Of a stretch of DNA of 26,242 bases, positions 7,677 to 13,930 are shown piece after piece. A model generated the notes under the pieces. It was not told the DNA's origin. It was given only the letters and a program-made list of their open reading frames with translations, and did no database searches. The first letter of the stretch is position 1. Every line of letters starts with the position of its first letter. The stretch spans positions 1-26,242 of the forward strand of contig DATDRW010000016.1 in NCBI GenBank assembly GCA_035291545.1, written 5' to 3'. The position numbers were made by a program, and so were the translations under genes. The stretch is from UBA11373 sp035291545 (GTDB lineage Bacteria > Actinomycetota > Acidimicrobiia > Spongiisociales > UBA11373).

Positions 7677-8371
7677 CCGACCTCCCCCGCGGCGAACCGG
7701 TGGCGGCCCCCGCCGCGGCGGACGAACTCCACGCCGAGATCCGGGGGCGCGACGTCGTGCTGCGCCGTCCCGATCCCGGGGCCGACACCCCGTCGCTGTT
7801 CGCCGCCACCCACGGTTCCCCGGAGCGGGAGGCGGTGTGGACCTACATGGGCTACGGGCCCTGGCCCGACGAGGCGGCGATGCGCTCCTGGGTGGGGGGG
7901 ACGCTGCGGTCCCCGGATCCGTTCTGGTGGGTGGTCGAGTCTGTAGGGATCCCCGTCGGGATGGCGACGGTGATGAATCGCGATGCAGTCAACCGCCGCG
8001 CTGAGGTGGGGCACATCTGGTACGCGCCGCGTGCGCAGCACACCACCGTGAACACCGAGGCCGCCTACCTGATGGTCCGTGAGTGCTTCGACACGCTCGA
8101 GTGTCGGCGGGTGGAGTGGAAATGCGACGCGCTCAACGAGCGATCGCGGGTGGCGGCGCTGCGGCTGGGGTTCGCCTTCGAGGGCGTCTTCCGCCACCAC
8201 ATGGTCGTGAAGGGACGCAACCGGGACACGGCCTGGTACGCCATGACCCGGGATGACTGGAACGTTGCTCGACCCGCTCTCGAGGCGTGGCTCTACGAGG
8301 TCGCCCGGGACGCCTCCGGCCGTCCGCTTCGGTCGCTCGTGGACCTCAGGTCACCCGGAACGTCCAGCTGA
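7673..8371 (+). CDS. GNAT acetyltransferase, RimJ/RimL type
   Basis: The 232-residue protein matches the RimJ/RimL-like acetyltransferases: RGRDVVLRRPDPGAD at the start of the domain, a central VGHIWYAP strand, a VEWKCDALNERSRVAALRLG segment (acetyl-CoA site and the following asparagine/alanine-rich helix), and FEGVFRHHMVVKGRNRDTAWYAM near the end. Such enzymes acetylate N-terminal or side-chain amines of proteins or small molecules; the target is unknown. The start is the ATG that overlaps the UspA–CBS stop; longer upstream frames lie inside that gene. Its last 26 bases overlap the 3' end of the opposing small gene at 8346-8747. Confidence 0.88.
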   Translation: MTDLPRGEPVAAPAAADELHAEIRGRDVVLRRPDPGADTPSLFAATHGSPEREAVWTYMGYGPWPDEAAMRSWVGGTLRSPDPFWWVVESVGIPVGMATVMNRDAVNRRAEVGHIWYAPRAQHTTVNTEAAYLMVRECFDTLECRRVEWKCDALNERSRVAALRLGFAFEGVFRHHMVVKGRNRDTAWYAMTRDDWNVARPALEAWLYEVARDASGRPLRSLVDLRSPGTSS

Positions 8372-8747
8372 AGACCCCGGGGTCGGGTCTGCCTCCGGCG
8401 CGGTCCCACGACACCTCGACGGTGTGCTCGCCGGGTGTCCAGTACTCGACGACGCTCCCGGGCGCGGGAGCCCAGCGGAAGGTGCCGACCGCGTACATGG
8501 AGGCGATCTCGGACGGGGAGATGGGGAGTCCGTCGACGACGAGATCGACCGTGTAGCCCGTCGGGAGATCGACCTCGATCCCGGTTTGACCCAGGACGGT
8601 ATCCCCGGGGAGCGGGTACACCGACTCGAGGGGGGCGGGGACGGAGGTGTCGTGCCCCGATGGGGTGGCGATCCACACGACGATCACCAGGGTGACCAGG
8701 GCGGCCCCGAGGCCGATCAGCAGCATGCGGTAACGGCGCCGGTCCAT
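8346..8747 (-). CDS. Small membrane-anchored protein with a predicted extracytoplasmic beta domain
   Basis: I do not recognise a named family. The 133-residue protein opens MDRRRYRMLLIGLG, followed by a hydrophobic segment at about 9-27, which fits an N-terminal anchor or uncleaved signal with the body outside. The rest has alternating strand patterns, PLPGDTVLGQTGIEVDLPTG and a C-terminal GEHTVEVSWDRAG…FSWTFRVT, reminiscent of an immunoglobulin-like sandwich. There is no cysteine and no catalytic motif. It is convergent with the GNAT gene (26-base overlap). A TACCAT box 6 bases before the ATG supports both the start and a leaderless transcript. Confidence 0.72.
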   Translation of the reverse strand: MDRRRYRMLLIGLGAALVTLVIVVWIATPSGHDTSVPAPLESVYPLPGDTVLGQTGIEVDLPTGYTVDLVVDGLPISPSEIASMYAVGTFRWAPAPGSVVEYWTPGEHTVEVSWDRAGGRPDPGVFSWTFRVT

Positions 8748-8753
8748 CGGGAG

Positions 8754-8759
8754 ATGGTA
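8754..8759 (-). promoter_or_regulatory. Putative leaderless -10 box (TACCAT) of the small anchored protein
   Basis: On the minus strand TACCAT is followed by 6 bases and the ATG at 8747; no ribosome binding site. A family B heptamer array starts 5 bases upstream of the box and would occupy its -35 region. Confidence 0.5.
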
Positions 8760-8764
8760 AGGGC

Positions 8765-8792
8765 CGTTTCCCGTTTCCCGTTTCCCTTTCCC
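8765..8792. repeat. Heptamer array, family B (CGTTTCC), G-quadruplex-type on the minus strand
   Basis: Three perfect CGTTTCC units (8765-8785) are followed by a 6-base variant CTTTCC and another C. On the complementary strand this gives four GGG tracts separated by 3-4 bases, a canonical quadruplex motif. The G-rich strand is the sense strand of the small gene at 8346-8747, just upstream of its -10 box. Confidence 0.75.
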
Positions 8793-8825
8793 GATGGCAG
8801 ATCGGGGTGTTCCCCGCGCGTTGTT

Positions 8826-8969
8826 CCTCCCCCTTAAGGGGAGGTGGCGCCGCCGTCTTCGGCGGCGACGGAGGCGGTCTCCGCGGTGGCAGCGGTCGCG
8901 TCTTGGTGTGGAGACCCTCCTCCCCCTCCCTCGCTGCGCTCGCTCGGGTACTCCTCCCTGAGGGAGGAG
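8826..8969. repeat. Palindrome-rich extragenic element (REP/MITE-like candidate)
   Basis: The 144 bases are bounded by two similar palindromes, CCTCCCCCTTAAGGGGAGG (8826-8844) and CTCCTCCCTGAGGGAGGAG (8951-8969). Between them lie an 8-bp stem with a TCTT loop (8848-8867) and an inverted repeat GGTCTCC/GGAGACC (8876-8882 with 8910-8916) that extends through a bulge into GGAG/CTCC. The 8931-8947 stretch TCGCTGCGCTCGCTCGG is unlike coding DNA nearby. No open frame of note is present. Whether it is repeated elsewhere in the genome cannot be seen here. Confidence 0.5.
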
Positions 8970-9006
8970 AATGAATCAGAACCAGGGGCTGTCGCGGCAC
9001 CCCCGC

Positions 9007-9012
9007 TACCGT
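9007..9012 (+). promoter_or_regulatory. Putative leaderless -10 box (TACCGT) of the dap operon
   Basis: TACCGT is followed by 6 bases and the ATG at 9019. No Shine-Dalgarno sequence precedes that ATG. It favours 9019 over the in-frame ATG at 8971. Confidence 0.5.
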
Positions 9013-9018
9013 TTCCCC

Positions 9019-10161
9019 ATGCGCACCAATCCCGTCCTCGACCAGCTCGGGGAGTATCCGATCGCGGAGGTCCAGAACATCGCCCGCCGGATGCGCGACG
9101 CCGGTGAGCGCATCATCGATTTTTCCATCGGCGATCCCCGTGAGCCGACCCCCGAGTTCATCCGGCAGGCGCTTCGCGACGCCATCCCCGAGGTGTCTCA
9201 GTACCCGACGGTGGCCGGTCTGGCGGTGCTGCGGGAGGCGGTCGCCGGATACGTGCGGCGGCGGTTCGACGTCGAGGTCGATCCCGCCACCCAGATCGTT
9301 CCGGTGTCGGGGGCCAAAGAGGCGATCTTCTCCACGCCGCTGGCGTTCATCGATCGCGACGCCGACGACGCCGGGTTGTTCGCCACTCCCGGCTATCCGA
9401 TCCACGAGCGCGGCATCCGCTTTGCCGGGGGCGATGCGATCGGAGTACGCCTCACCGGAGACTTCGTCCTGCGGGCGGGCGACGTGCCCGCCTCCGCCTG
9501 GCCGCGCCTGCGGCTGCTGTGGACCTGCTCGCCGCACAACCCCACCGGCGCCGTCGCCTCGCTCGACGACATCCGCGCCCTGTACGCCGCATGCCGGGAG
9601 CACGACACCCTGCTGTGCTCCGACGAGCCGTACATCGACCTCTACGAAGGGGAGGAGCCGCATTCGGCGCTCGAGGTGGCCGGTACCGGTTCACCCGGGG
9701 TGCTCGCCTTCTTCTCGTGTTCGAAGCGGTCGGGGATGACCGGGTATCGCAGTGGTGCCATCGTCGGCGACCCGGCGGCGATCGCCGCACTCAAGTCCCT
9801 GCGCTCGTCGGTGGGGGTGGCCTCGCCGGAGTTCGTGCAGCTGGCGGCGGCGGCGGCGTGGGCCGACGACCGTCACGTCGCCGAGCGCCGCGAGATCTTC
9901 GCCGCCAAGCGCCGCGTGCTGCGGTCGAAGTTCGACGAGGACGGGATCCGGGTTGTCGGCTCCGAGGCCGGGCTCTATCTGTGGGTCGAGGTCGACGACG
10001 ACGTGGCGGCGACCAAGCGCCTGCTCGCCGAGGGGGTCGTGGTGTCGCCGGGCCGGGCCTTCGGGCCGGGGGGTGAGGGTCACATTCGCCTCGCCCTCGT
10101 CCCCACGATCGACGAGTGCTCGCAGGCGGCTGAGGTGGTTGCGGCGTGCCTGCGGACCTGA
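9019..10161 (+). CDS. dapC: Succinyldiaminopimelate aminotransferase-like enzyme DapC
   Basis: This 380-residue class I/II PLP aminotransferase should convert N-succinyl-2-amino-6-ketopimelate to N-succinyl-LL-diaminopimelate with glutamate. The N-terminus MRTNPVLDQLGEYP resembles actinobacterial DapC. CSPHNPTGA, the SDEPYIDLY strand and SKRSGMTGYRSG with Lys236 give the PLP site; the RLALVP segment near the end holds the substrate carboxylate arginine. The directly following dapD and dapE settle the assignment among similar aminotransferases. An upstream ATG at 8971, preceded by GGAGG, would add 16 residues, but that GGAGG lies inside a strong palindrome and the added residues look non-conserved. 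dapD begins inside its last 16 bases. Confidence 0.9.
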   Translation: MRTNPVLDQLGEYPIAEVQNIARRMRDAGERIIDFSIGDPREPTPEFIRQALRDAIPEVSQYPTVAGLAVLREAVAGYVRRRFDVEVDPATQIVPVSGAKEAIFSTPLAFIDRDADDAGLFATPGYPIHERGIRFAGGDAIGVRLTGDFVLRAGDVPASAWPRLRLLWTCSPHNPTGAVASLDDIRALYAACREHDTLLCSDEPYIDLYEGEEPHSALEVAGTGSPGVLAFFSCSKRSGMTGYRSGAIVGDPAAIAALKSLRSSVGVASPEFVQLAAAAAWADDRHVAERREIFAAKRRVLRSKFDEDGIRVVGSEAGLYLWVEVDDDVAATKRLLAEGVVVSPGRAFGPGGEGHIRLALVPTIDECSQAAEVVAACLRT

Positions 10162-10949
10162 TCGACGCCGCCTTCGAGGACCTCGGTCGGCTCGATGAGG
10201 CCCGGGAGGCGGTGCTCGACACGATCGCGGCACTCGATCGCGGTGAGGTGAGGGTGGCGGAGAAGACGGGCGGCGAGTGGATCGTCCACGAGTGGGTGAA
10301 GCGGGCGATCCTCCTGTACTTCCGCATCGCCGGTCTCGAGACCTGGCACGCCGGGCCCCTCGAGTTCTACGACAAGATCCCGCCCAAGCAGGGCCTCGCC
10401 GCCGCCGGCGTCAGGGTGGTGCCCCCGGGCACCGTTCGCTACGGGGCCTTTTGCGAGCCGGGGGTGGTTGTGATGCCCGGCTTCGTGAACATCGGGGCCC
10501 GGGTCGGTGCGGGCACGCTGGTGGACACGTGGGCGACCGTCGGATCGTGTGCCCAGATCGGCCGCGACGTCCATCTCTCCGGAGGTGTCGGCATCGGGGG
10601 AGTGCTGGAGCCCCCGTCGGCGCGTCCGGTGATCATCGAGGACGGCGCCTTCATCGGCAGCCGCTGCATCCTGGTCGAAGGGGTGGTCGTCGAGGAGGGG
10701 GCAGTCCTCGGGGCGAACACGACGATCACGGCTTCGACTCCGATCATCGACGTCACCGGCTCCGAGCCGGTAGAGCACCGCGGCCGGGTTCCTGCCAACT
10801 CGGTGGTGATCCCCGGTACCCGTCCGCGGCAGTTCCCCGCCGGCACCTATGAGCTGCAGTGCGCTCTCATCGTGGGCAAGCGCACCGAGTCCACCGATCG
10901 CAAGACCTCACTCAACGAGGCGCTGCGGGTGTTCGGGGTGCAGGCATGA
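10146..10949 (+). CDS. dapD: Tetrahydrodipicolinate N-succinyltransferase DapD (E. coli-like type)
   Basis: DapD transfers succinyl from succinyl-CoA to tetrahydrodipicolinate, the first step of the succinylase branch. The 267-residue protein has an N-terminal helical part and a left-handed beta-helix of hexapeptide repeats from about residue 100 (GTVRYGAFCEPG, VMPGFVNIGARVG, GSCAQIGRDVHLSGGVG). Length and the VLEPPSARPVIIEDGAFIGS segment fit the short E. coli-like DapD rather than the longer form known from Mycobacterium and Corynebacterium. The GTG start overlaps dapC by 16 bases and is preceded 7 bases upstream by GAGGTGG (10132-10138), a good ribosome binding site. Confidence 0.94.
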   Translation: MPADLIDAAFEDLGRLDEAREAVLDTIAALDRGEVRVAEKTGGEWIVHEWVKRAILLYFRIAGLETWHAGPLEFYDKIPPKQGLAAAGVRVVPPGTVRYGAFCEPGVVVMPGFVNIGARVGAGTLVDTWATVGSCAQIGRDVHLSGGVGIGGVLEPPSARPVIIEDGAFIGSRCILVEGVVVEEGAVLGANTTITASTPIIDVTGSEPVEHRGRVPANSVVIPGTRPRQFPAGTYELQCALIVGKRTESTDRKTSLNEALRVFGVQA

Positions 10950-11977
10950 GCCTCGTCGACGATCTGGTGTGGCTCGTCGACATCCCGTCGCCCACCGGTG
11001 CCGAGGAGCGGATTCGCGACGCGGTCGCCGGCCGTCTCGCCCACCTCCAACCCCGTGTCATCGGGAACTCGGTCGTGGTGGGGCGGCGTACCGGGAGGCC
11101 GCTCATCGCCGTGTACGGGCATCTCGACACGGTGCCTGAGCAGGGGAACCTCCCCGCCCGGGTGGAGGGCGGCCGGGTCCACGGTCTCGGGACCACGGAC
11201 ATGAAGTCGGGGCTCGCGGTGATGATCGCCCTGCTCGAGGACGACACCGTGGCCGACGGTCCCTTCGACCTGGCCGGGGTGTTCTACGACGCCGAGGAGG
11301 GACCGTCCGACGGCAACGGTCTCGAGGGGGTGCTCGACGCCGCCCCGGACCTACTGGAAGCACGGTTCTCCATCGTGATGGAGCCCACCGACGGCGAACT
11401 GCAGCTCGGGTGCCAGGGCACCATCAACGCCACCGTCGAGTTCCACGGTACCGCCGCCCACAGCGCCCGGCCGTGGCTGGGGCACAACGCGATCACCAAG
11501 GCCGGCGCGTGGCTGGCGGAGATGCACCGGCTGGGGTGGCGCGACGTCGAGGTGTCCGGCCTCACCTTCAAGGAGACCTTCGCCGTGACCACCGCGCACG
11601 GGGGGGTTGCCCGCAACGTGATCCCGGCGACGTTCACCATGAACCTCAACCACCGTTTCCCGCCGGATCGCACGATGGAGGAGGCCGAAGCCAAGGTGCG
11701 CCAAGTGTGCGCCTCCGCCGACCGGGTAGACGTCGTGGACCGCGCTGCCGCCGCCCCGATCCCCGAGGGCAATCCCCACCTCGAGCGGCTGCGGGGTCTG
11801 GTCGAGGTGGTGGCCGCCAAGACGGCATGGACCGACGTGGCCCGTCTCGCCACCCGGGGCTTGGCAGCGGTCAACTACGGCCCCGGCGAGACCGCGTTGG
11901 CGCATCGTCGCGACGAGAGCGCCTCGATCGCGGCGATGGAGCGGTGCCTCTTGGTCCTGAAGGAGTTCCTGGGGTGA
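10946..11977 (+). CDS. dapE: Succinyl-diaminopimelate desuccinylase DapE
   Basis: DapE is a two-zinc M20 peptidase-family enzyme that releases succinate from N-succinyl-LL-diaminopimelate. The 343-residue protein carries the expected ligands in order: YGHLDTVP (His and its aspartate), GTTDMKSG (bridging Asp), YDAEEGP (catalytic Glu-Glu), IVMEPTDGELQLGCQG (Glu) and ALAHRRDE (His) near the C-terminus. A lid/dimerisation domain occupies about 165-275, beginning at the HGTAAHSARPW segment. The ATG overlaps the dapD stop (ATGA). With dapC and dapD it completes three consecutive steps to LL-diaminopimelate, a precursor of lysine and of peptidoglycan cross-links. Confidence 0.93.
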   Translation: MSLVDDLVWLVDIPSPTGAEERIRDAVAGRLAHLQPRVIGNSVVVGRRTGRPLIAVYGHLDTVPEQGNLPARVEGGRVHGLGTTDMKSGLAVMIALLEDDTVADGPFDLAGVFYDAEEGPSDGNGLEGVLDAAPDLLEARFSIVMEPTDGELQLGCQGTINATVEFHGTAAHSARPWLGHNAITKAGAWLAEMHRLGWRDVEVSGLTFKETFAVTTAHGGVARNVIPATFTMNLNHRFPPDRTMEEAEAKVRQVCASADRVDVVDRAAAAPIPEGNPHLERLRGLVEVVAAKTAWTDVARLATRGLAAVNYGPGETALAHRRDESASIAAMERCLLVLKEFLG

Positions 11978-11979
11978 TC

Positions 11980-12056
11980 CGTCGCCCGTTGCCCGTTGCC
12001 CGTTTCCCGTTTCCCGTTGCCCGTTGCCCGTCGCCCGTCGCCCGTCGCCCGTCGCC
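11980..12056. repeat. Heptamer tandem array, family B (CGTYKCC), 11 units, G-quadruplex-type
   Basis: Eleven uninterrupted 7-base units begin 3 bases after the dapE stop: CGTCGCC, two CGTTGCC, two CGTTTCC, two CGTTGCC and four CGTCGCC. The complementary strand reads as repeated GGG tracts spaced by exactly 4 bases, far more than the four needed for a quadruplex. It fills the place where a dap operon terminator would be expected. Confidence 0.9.
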
Positions 12057-12066
12057 CGTCAGACCT

Positions 12067-12157
12067 CCGGTACTTGATACGTGGTACGAGGTACCGACAT
12101 CTGGTGCCTGGTGCCTGGTGCCTGGTGCCTGCTGCCTGCTGCCTGATACCTGATACC
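12067..12157. repeat. Heptamer tandem array, family A (YGGYRYC), 13 units
   Basis: The period-7 pattern runs in one unbroken phase: CCGGTAC, TTGATAC, GTGGTAC, GAGGTAC, CGACATC, four TGGTGCC, two TGCTGCC and two TGATACC. Ten bases separate it from the family B array, and it ends 9 bases before the gatC ATG. The last TGATACC supplies most of an extended -10 box. Confidence 0.85.
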
Positions 12158-12159
12158 TT
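12154..12159 (+). promoter_or_regulatory. Putative leaderless extended -10 box (TGA-TACCTT) of gatCAB
   Basis: TACCTT is preceded by TGA, giving an extended TGN -10, and followed by 7 bases and the gatC ATG at 12167. No ribosome binding site. The box straddles the end of the family A array. Confidence 0.5.
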
Positions 12160-12166
12160 CCCCGCC

Positions 12167-12454
12167 ATGCCCGTCGACATCGACATCGCCAAGGTGGCGC
12201 GTCTCGCCCGCATCGGTCTCACGGCCGGGGAACTGGCGCATTACGGGGCGCAGCTGCAGGGGATTCTCGAGCACGCCGCCCGGGTCCAGGCCCTTCCCAC
12301 CGAGGGGGTGGCTCCGACGGCGCATCCCCTGCCGATGGTGAACGCCTTCCGCCCGGACGAGGTGGAGCCGACCCTCGACCGGGAGGAGGTGCTGGCGCAG
12401 GCGCCCGACCGCGACGGCCCCTACTTCCGCGTTCCCCCGTTCCTGGAGGATTGA
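12167..12454 (+). CDS. gatC: Asp-tRNA(Asn)/Glu-tRNA(Gln) amidotransferase subunit C
   Basis: GatC is the small subunit that wraps around GatA and ties it to GatB in the tRNA-dependent amidotransferase. The product is 95 residues, the normal length, with IDIAKVARLARIGLT at the start, a helical central part, and the conserved C-terminal stretch ending in YFRVPPFLED. The frame stays open far upstream through the heptamer arrays, but those residues are low-complexity and the family starts just before the KVARLARI helix, so the ATG at 12167 is chosen. gatA begins immediately after its stop. Confidence 0.95.
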   Translation: MPVDIDIAKVARLARIGLTAGELAHYGAQLQGILEHAARVQALPTEGVAPTAHPLPMVNAFRPDEVEPTLDREEVLAQAPDRDGPYFRVPPFLED

Positions 12455-13930
12455 GTGGATTCGGCCGATCTCTCCATCGCCGGGGCCGGGGCGCGTCTTC
12501 GCTCGGGTGAACTCACCGCGGTCGACTTGCTCACCGCGGTGCGGCGTCGTGCCTCGATGACCGAGGCGATCCTTCACGCCTACCTCACGATCGACCACGA
12601 GGGTGCCCTCGTCGCCGCCGAGGCCGCCGACGCCGCTCTCGCCCGCGGCGAGGACCGTGGACCGCTGCACGGCATCCCCATCGCCCTCAAGGACAACATG
12701 GTGACCCGGGGGATCGAGACGACGTGCTCCTCGCGCATCCTCGCCGGATACCGCCCGCCCTACGACGCCACCGTGGTCGAACGCCTCAAGGACGCGGGGG
12801 CGGTGATATTCGGCAAGACCAACCTCGACGAGTTCGCCATGGGATCGTCAACGGAAAACTCGGCGTACGGCCCAACCCTCAACCCCTGGGATCCCGACCG
12901 GGTGCCGGGCGGGTCCAGCGGCGGCTCCGCCGCCGCGGTGGCGGTCGGTTCGGCCTTCGGCGCCCTCGGTTCCGACACCGGGGGATCGATCCGCCAGCCG
13001 GGATCTCTCACCGGCACCGTCGGCATGAAGCCCACGTACGGGCTGGTGAGCCGGTATGGGCTCATCGCCTTCGCCTCGTCGCTCGACCAGATCGGCCCGA
13101 TCACCCGCACCGTGGACGACTCGGTGACGATGTTCGAGGCGATCGCCGGCCACGATCCGTCCGACGCCACCTCCTACCGAGGGCGGGTTCCCGAGGTGCG
13201 GCCCGGACTCGACGCGGGGGTGAAGGGTCTCAAGATCGGGATCGTCCGCGAACTGTCCGGGGAGGGCACCGCTCCCGACGTCGCCGCCTCCTTCCGGCGA
13301 ACCCTCGACGCCCTCGCCGGCGCGGGTGCGGAGATCCGCGAGCTGTCGCTGCCCTCCACCGAGTACGCCCTCAGCGCCTACTACCTGATCGCCCCCGCGG
13401 AGTGCTCCGCGAACCTGGCGCGGTTCGACGGGGTGCGCTACGGCCCCCGGATCGGGGGACGGAACGTGGAGGAGATGATGTCGGCCACTCGCCGCGACGG
13501 GTTCGGTCCCGAGGTCACGCGGCGCATCCTGCTTGGCACCTACGCCCTCAGCGCCGGGTACTACGACGCCTTCTACGGGCAGGCACAGAAGGTTCGCACC
13601 CTGGTCGTCGAGGACTTCCGCCGCGCCTACGCCGAGGTCGACGTCCTCGTCACTCCCACCAGTCCCACTACCGCCTTTGCGGTCGGCGAGAAGGCGAATG
13701 ACCCGCTGGCGATGTACCTGAGCGACATCTGCACCATCCCGAGCAACCTTTCCGGCGACCCGGCGATCTCGGTCCCGTGCGGTCTCGACTCATCGGGGCT
13801 GCCGATCGGGTTCCAGGTGCTCGCCCCGGCGCTCGGCGAGGGCGTGATGTTCCGGACGGCCAGGGTGGTGGAGGAGTTGAGCGGCTTCACTGCACGCCCG
13901 GCGCTCGCCACCTCGGAGGGGGCGGTATGA
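12455..13930 (+). CDS. gatA: Asp-tRNA(Asn)/Glu-tRNA(Gln) amidotransferase subunit A
   Basis: GatA is the amidase subunit that releases ammonia from glutamine for transfer to mischarged tRNA. The 491-residue protein has the amidase signature with the complete Ser-cisSer-Lys triad: Lys79 in IALKDN, Ser154 in GGSSGGS and Ser178 in SDTGGSIRQPG. These fall at the same residue numbers as in the well-studied Staphylococcus aureus enzyme. The GTG start directly follows the gatC stop, with GGAGGA at 12445-12450 as ribosome binding site inside gatC. The end overlaps gatB by ATGA. Presence of gatCAB implies that Gln-tRNA, and perhaps Asn-tRNA, is made by the indirect route. Confidence 0.97.
   Translation: MDSADLSIAGAGARLRSGELTAVDLLTAVRRRASMTEAILHAYLTIDHEGALVAAEAADAALARGEDRGPLHGIPIALKDNMVTRGIETTCSSRILAGYRPPYDATVVERLKDAGAVIFGKTNLDEFAMGSSTENSAYGPTLNPWDPDRVPGGSSGGSAAAVAVGSAFGALGSDTGGSIRQPGSLTGTVGMKPTYGLVSRYGLIAFASSLDQIGPITRTVDDSVTMFEAIAGHDPSDATSYRGRVPEVRPGLDAGVKGLKIGIVRELSGEGTAPDVAASFRRTLDALAGAGAEIRELSLPSTEYALSAYYLIAPAECSANLARFDGVRYGPRIGGRNVEEMMSATRRDGFGPEVTRRILLGTYALSAGYYDAFYGQAQKVRTLVVEDFRRAYAEVDVLVTPTSPTTAFAVGEKANDPLAMYLSDICTIPSNLSGDPAISVPCGLDSSGLPIGFQVLAPALGEGVMFRTARVVEELSGFTARPALATSEGAV

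Noticed and set aside
8971..9018. ATG at 8971 with a GGAGG as the dapC start
   Set aside because: The GGAGG is part of a strong palindrome and only 3 bases from the ATG, the extra 16 residues look unlike the family, and 9019 has a correctly spaced TACCGT box. Kept as an alternative.
11980..12157. CRISPR array
   Set aside because: The repeats are 7 bases, contiguous and without unique spacers, and no cas genes are present.
11996..12166. Open frame extending gatC upstream by 57 codons through the heptamer arrays
   Set aside because: The residues merely translate the repeats (Arg/Pro and Cys/Leu/Val runs). GatC begins just before its KVARLARI helix, and a -10 box lies between.
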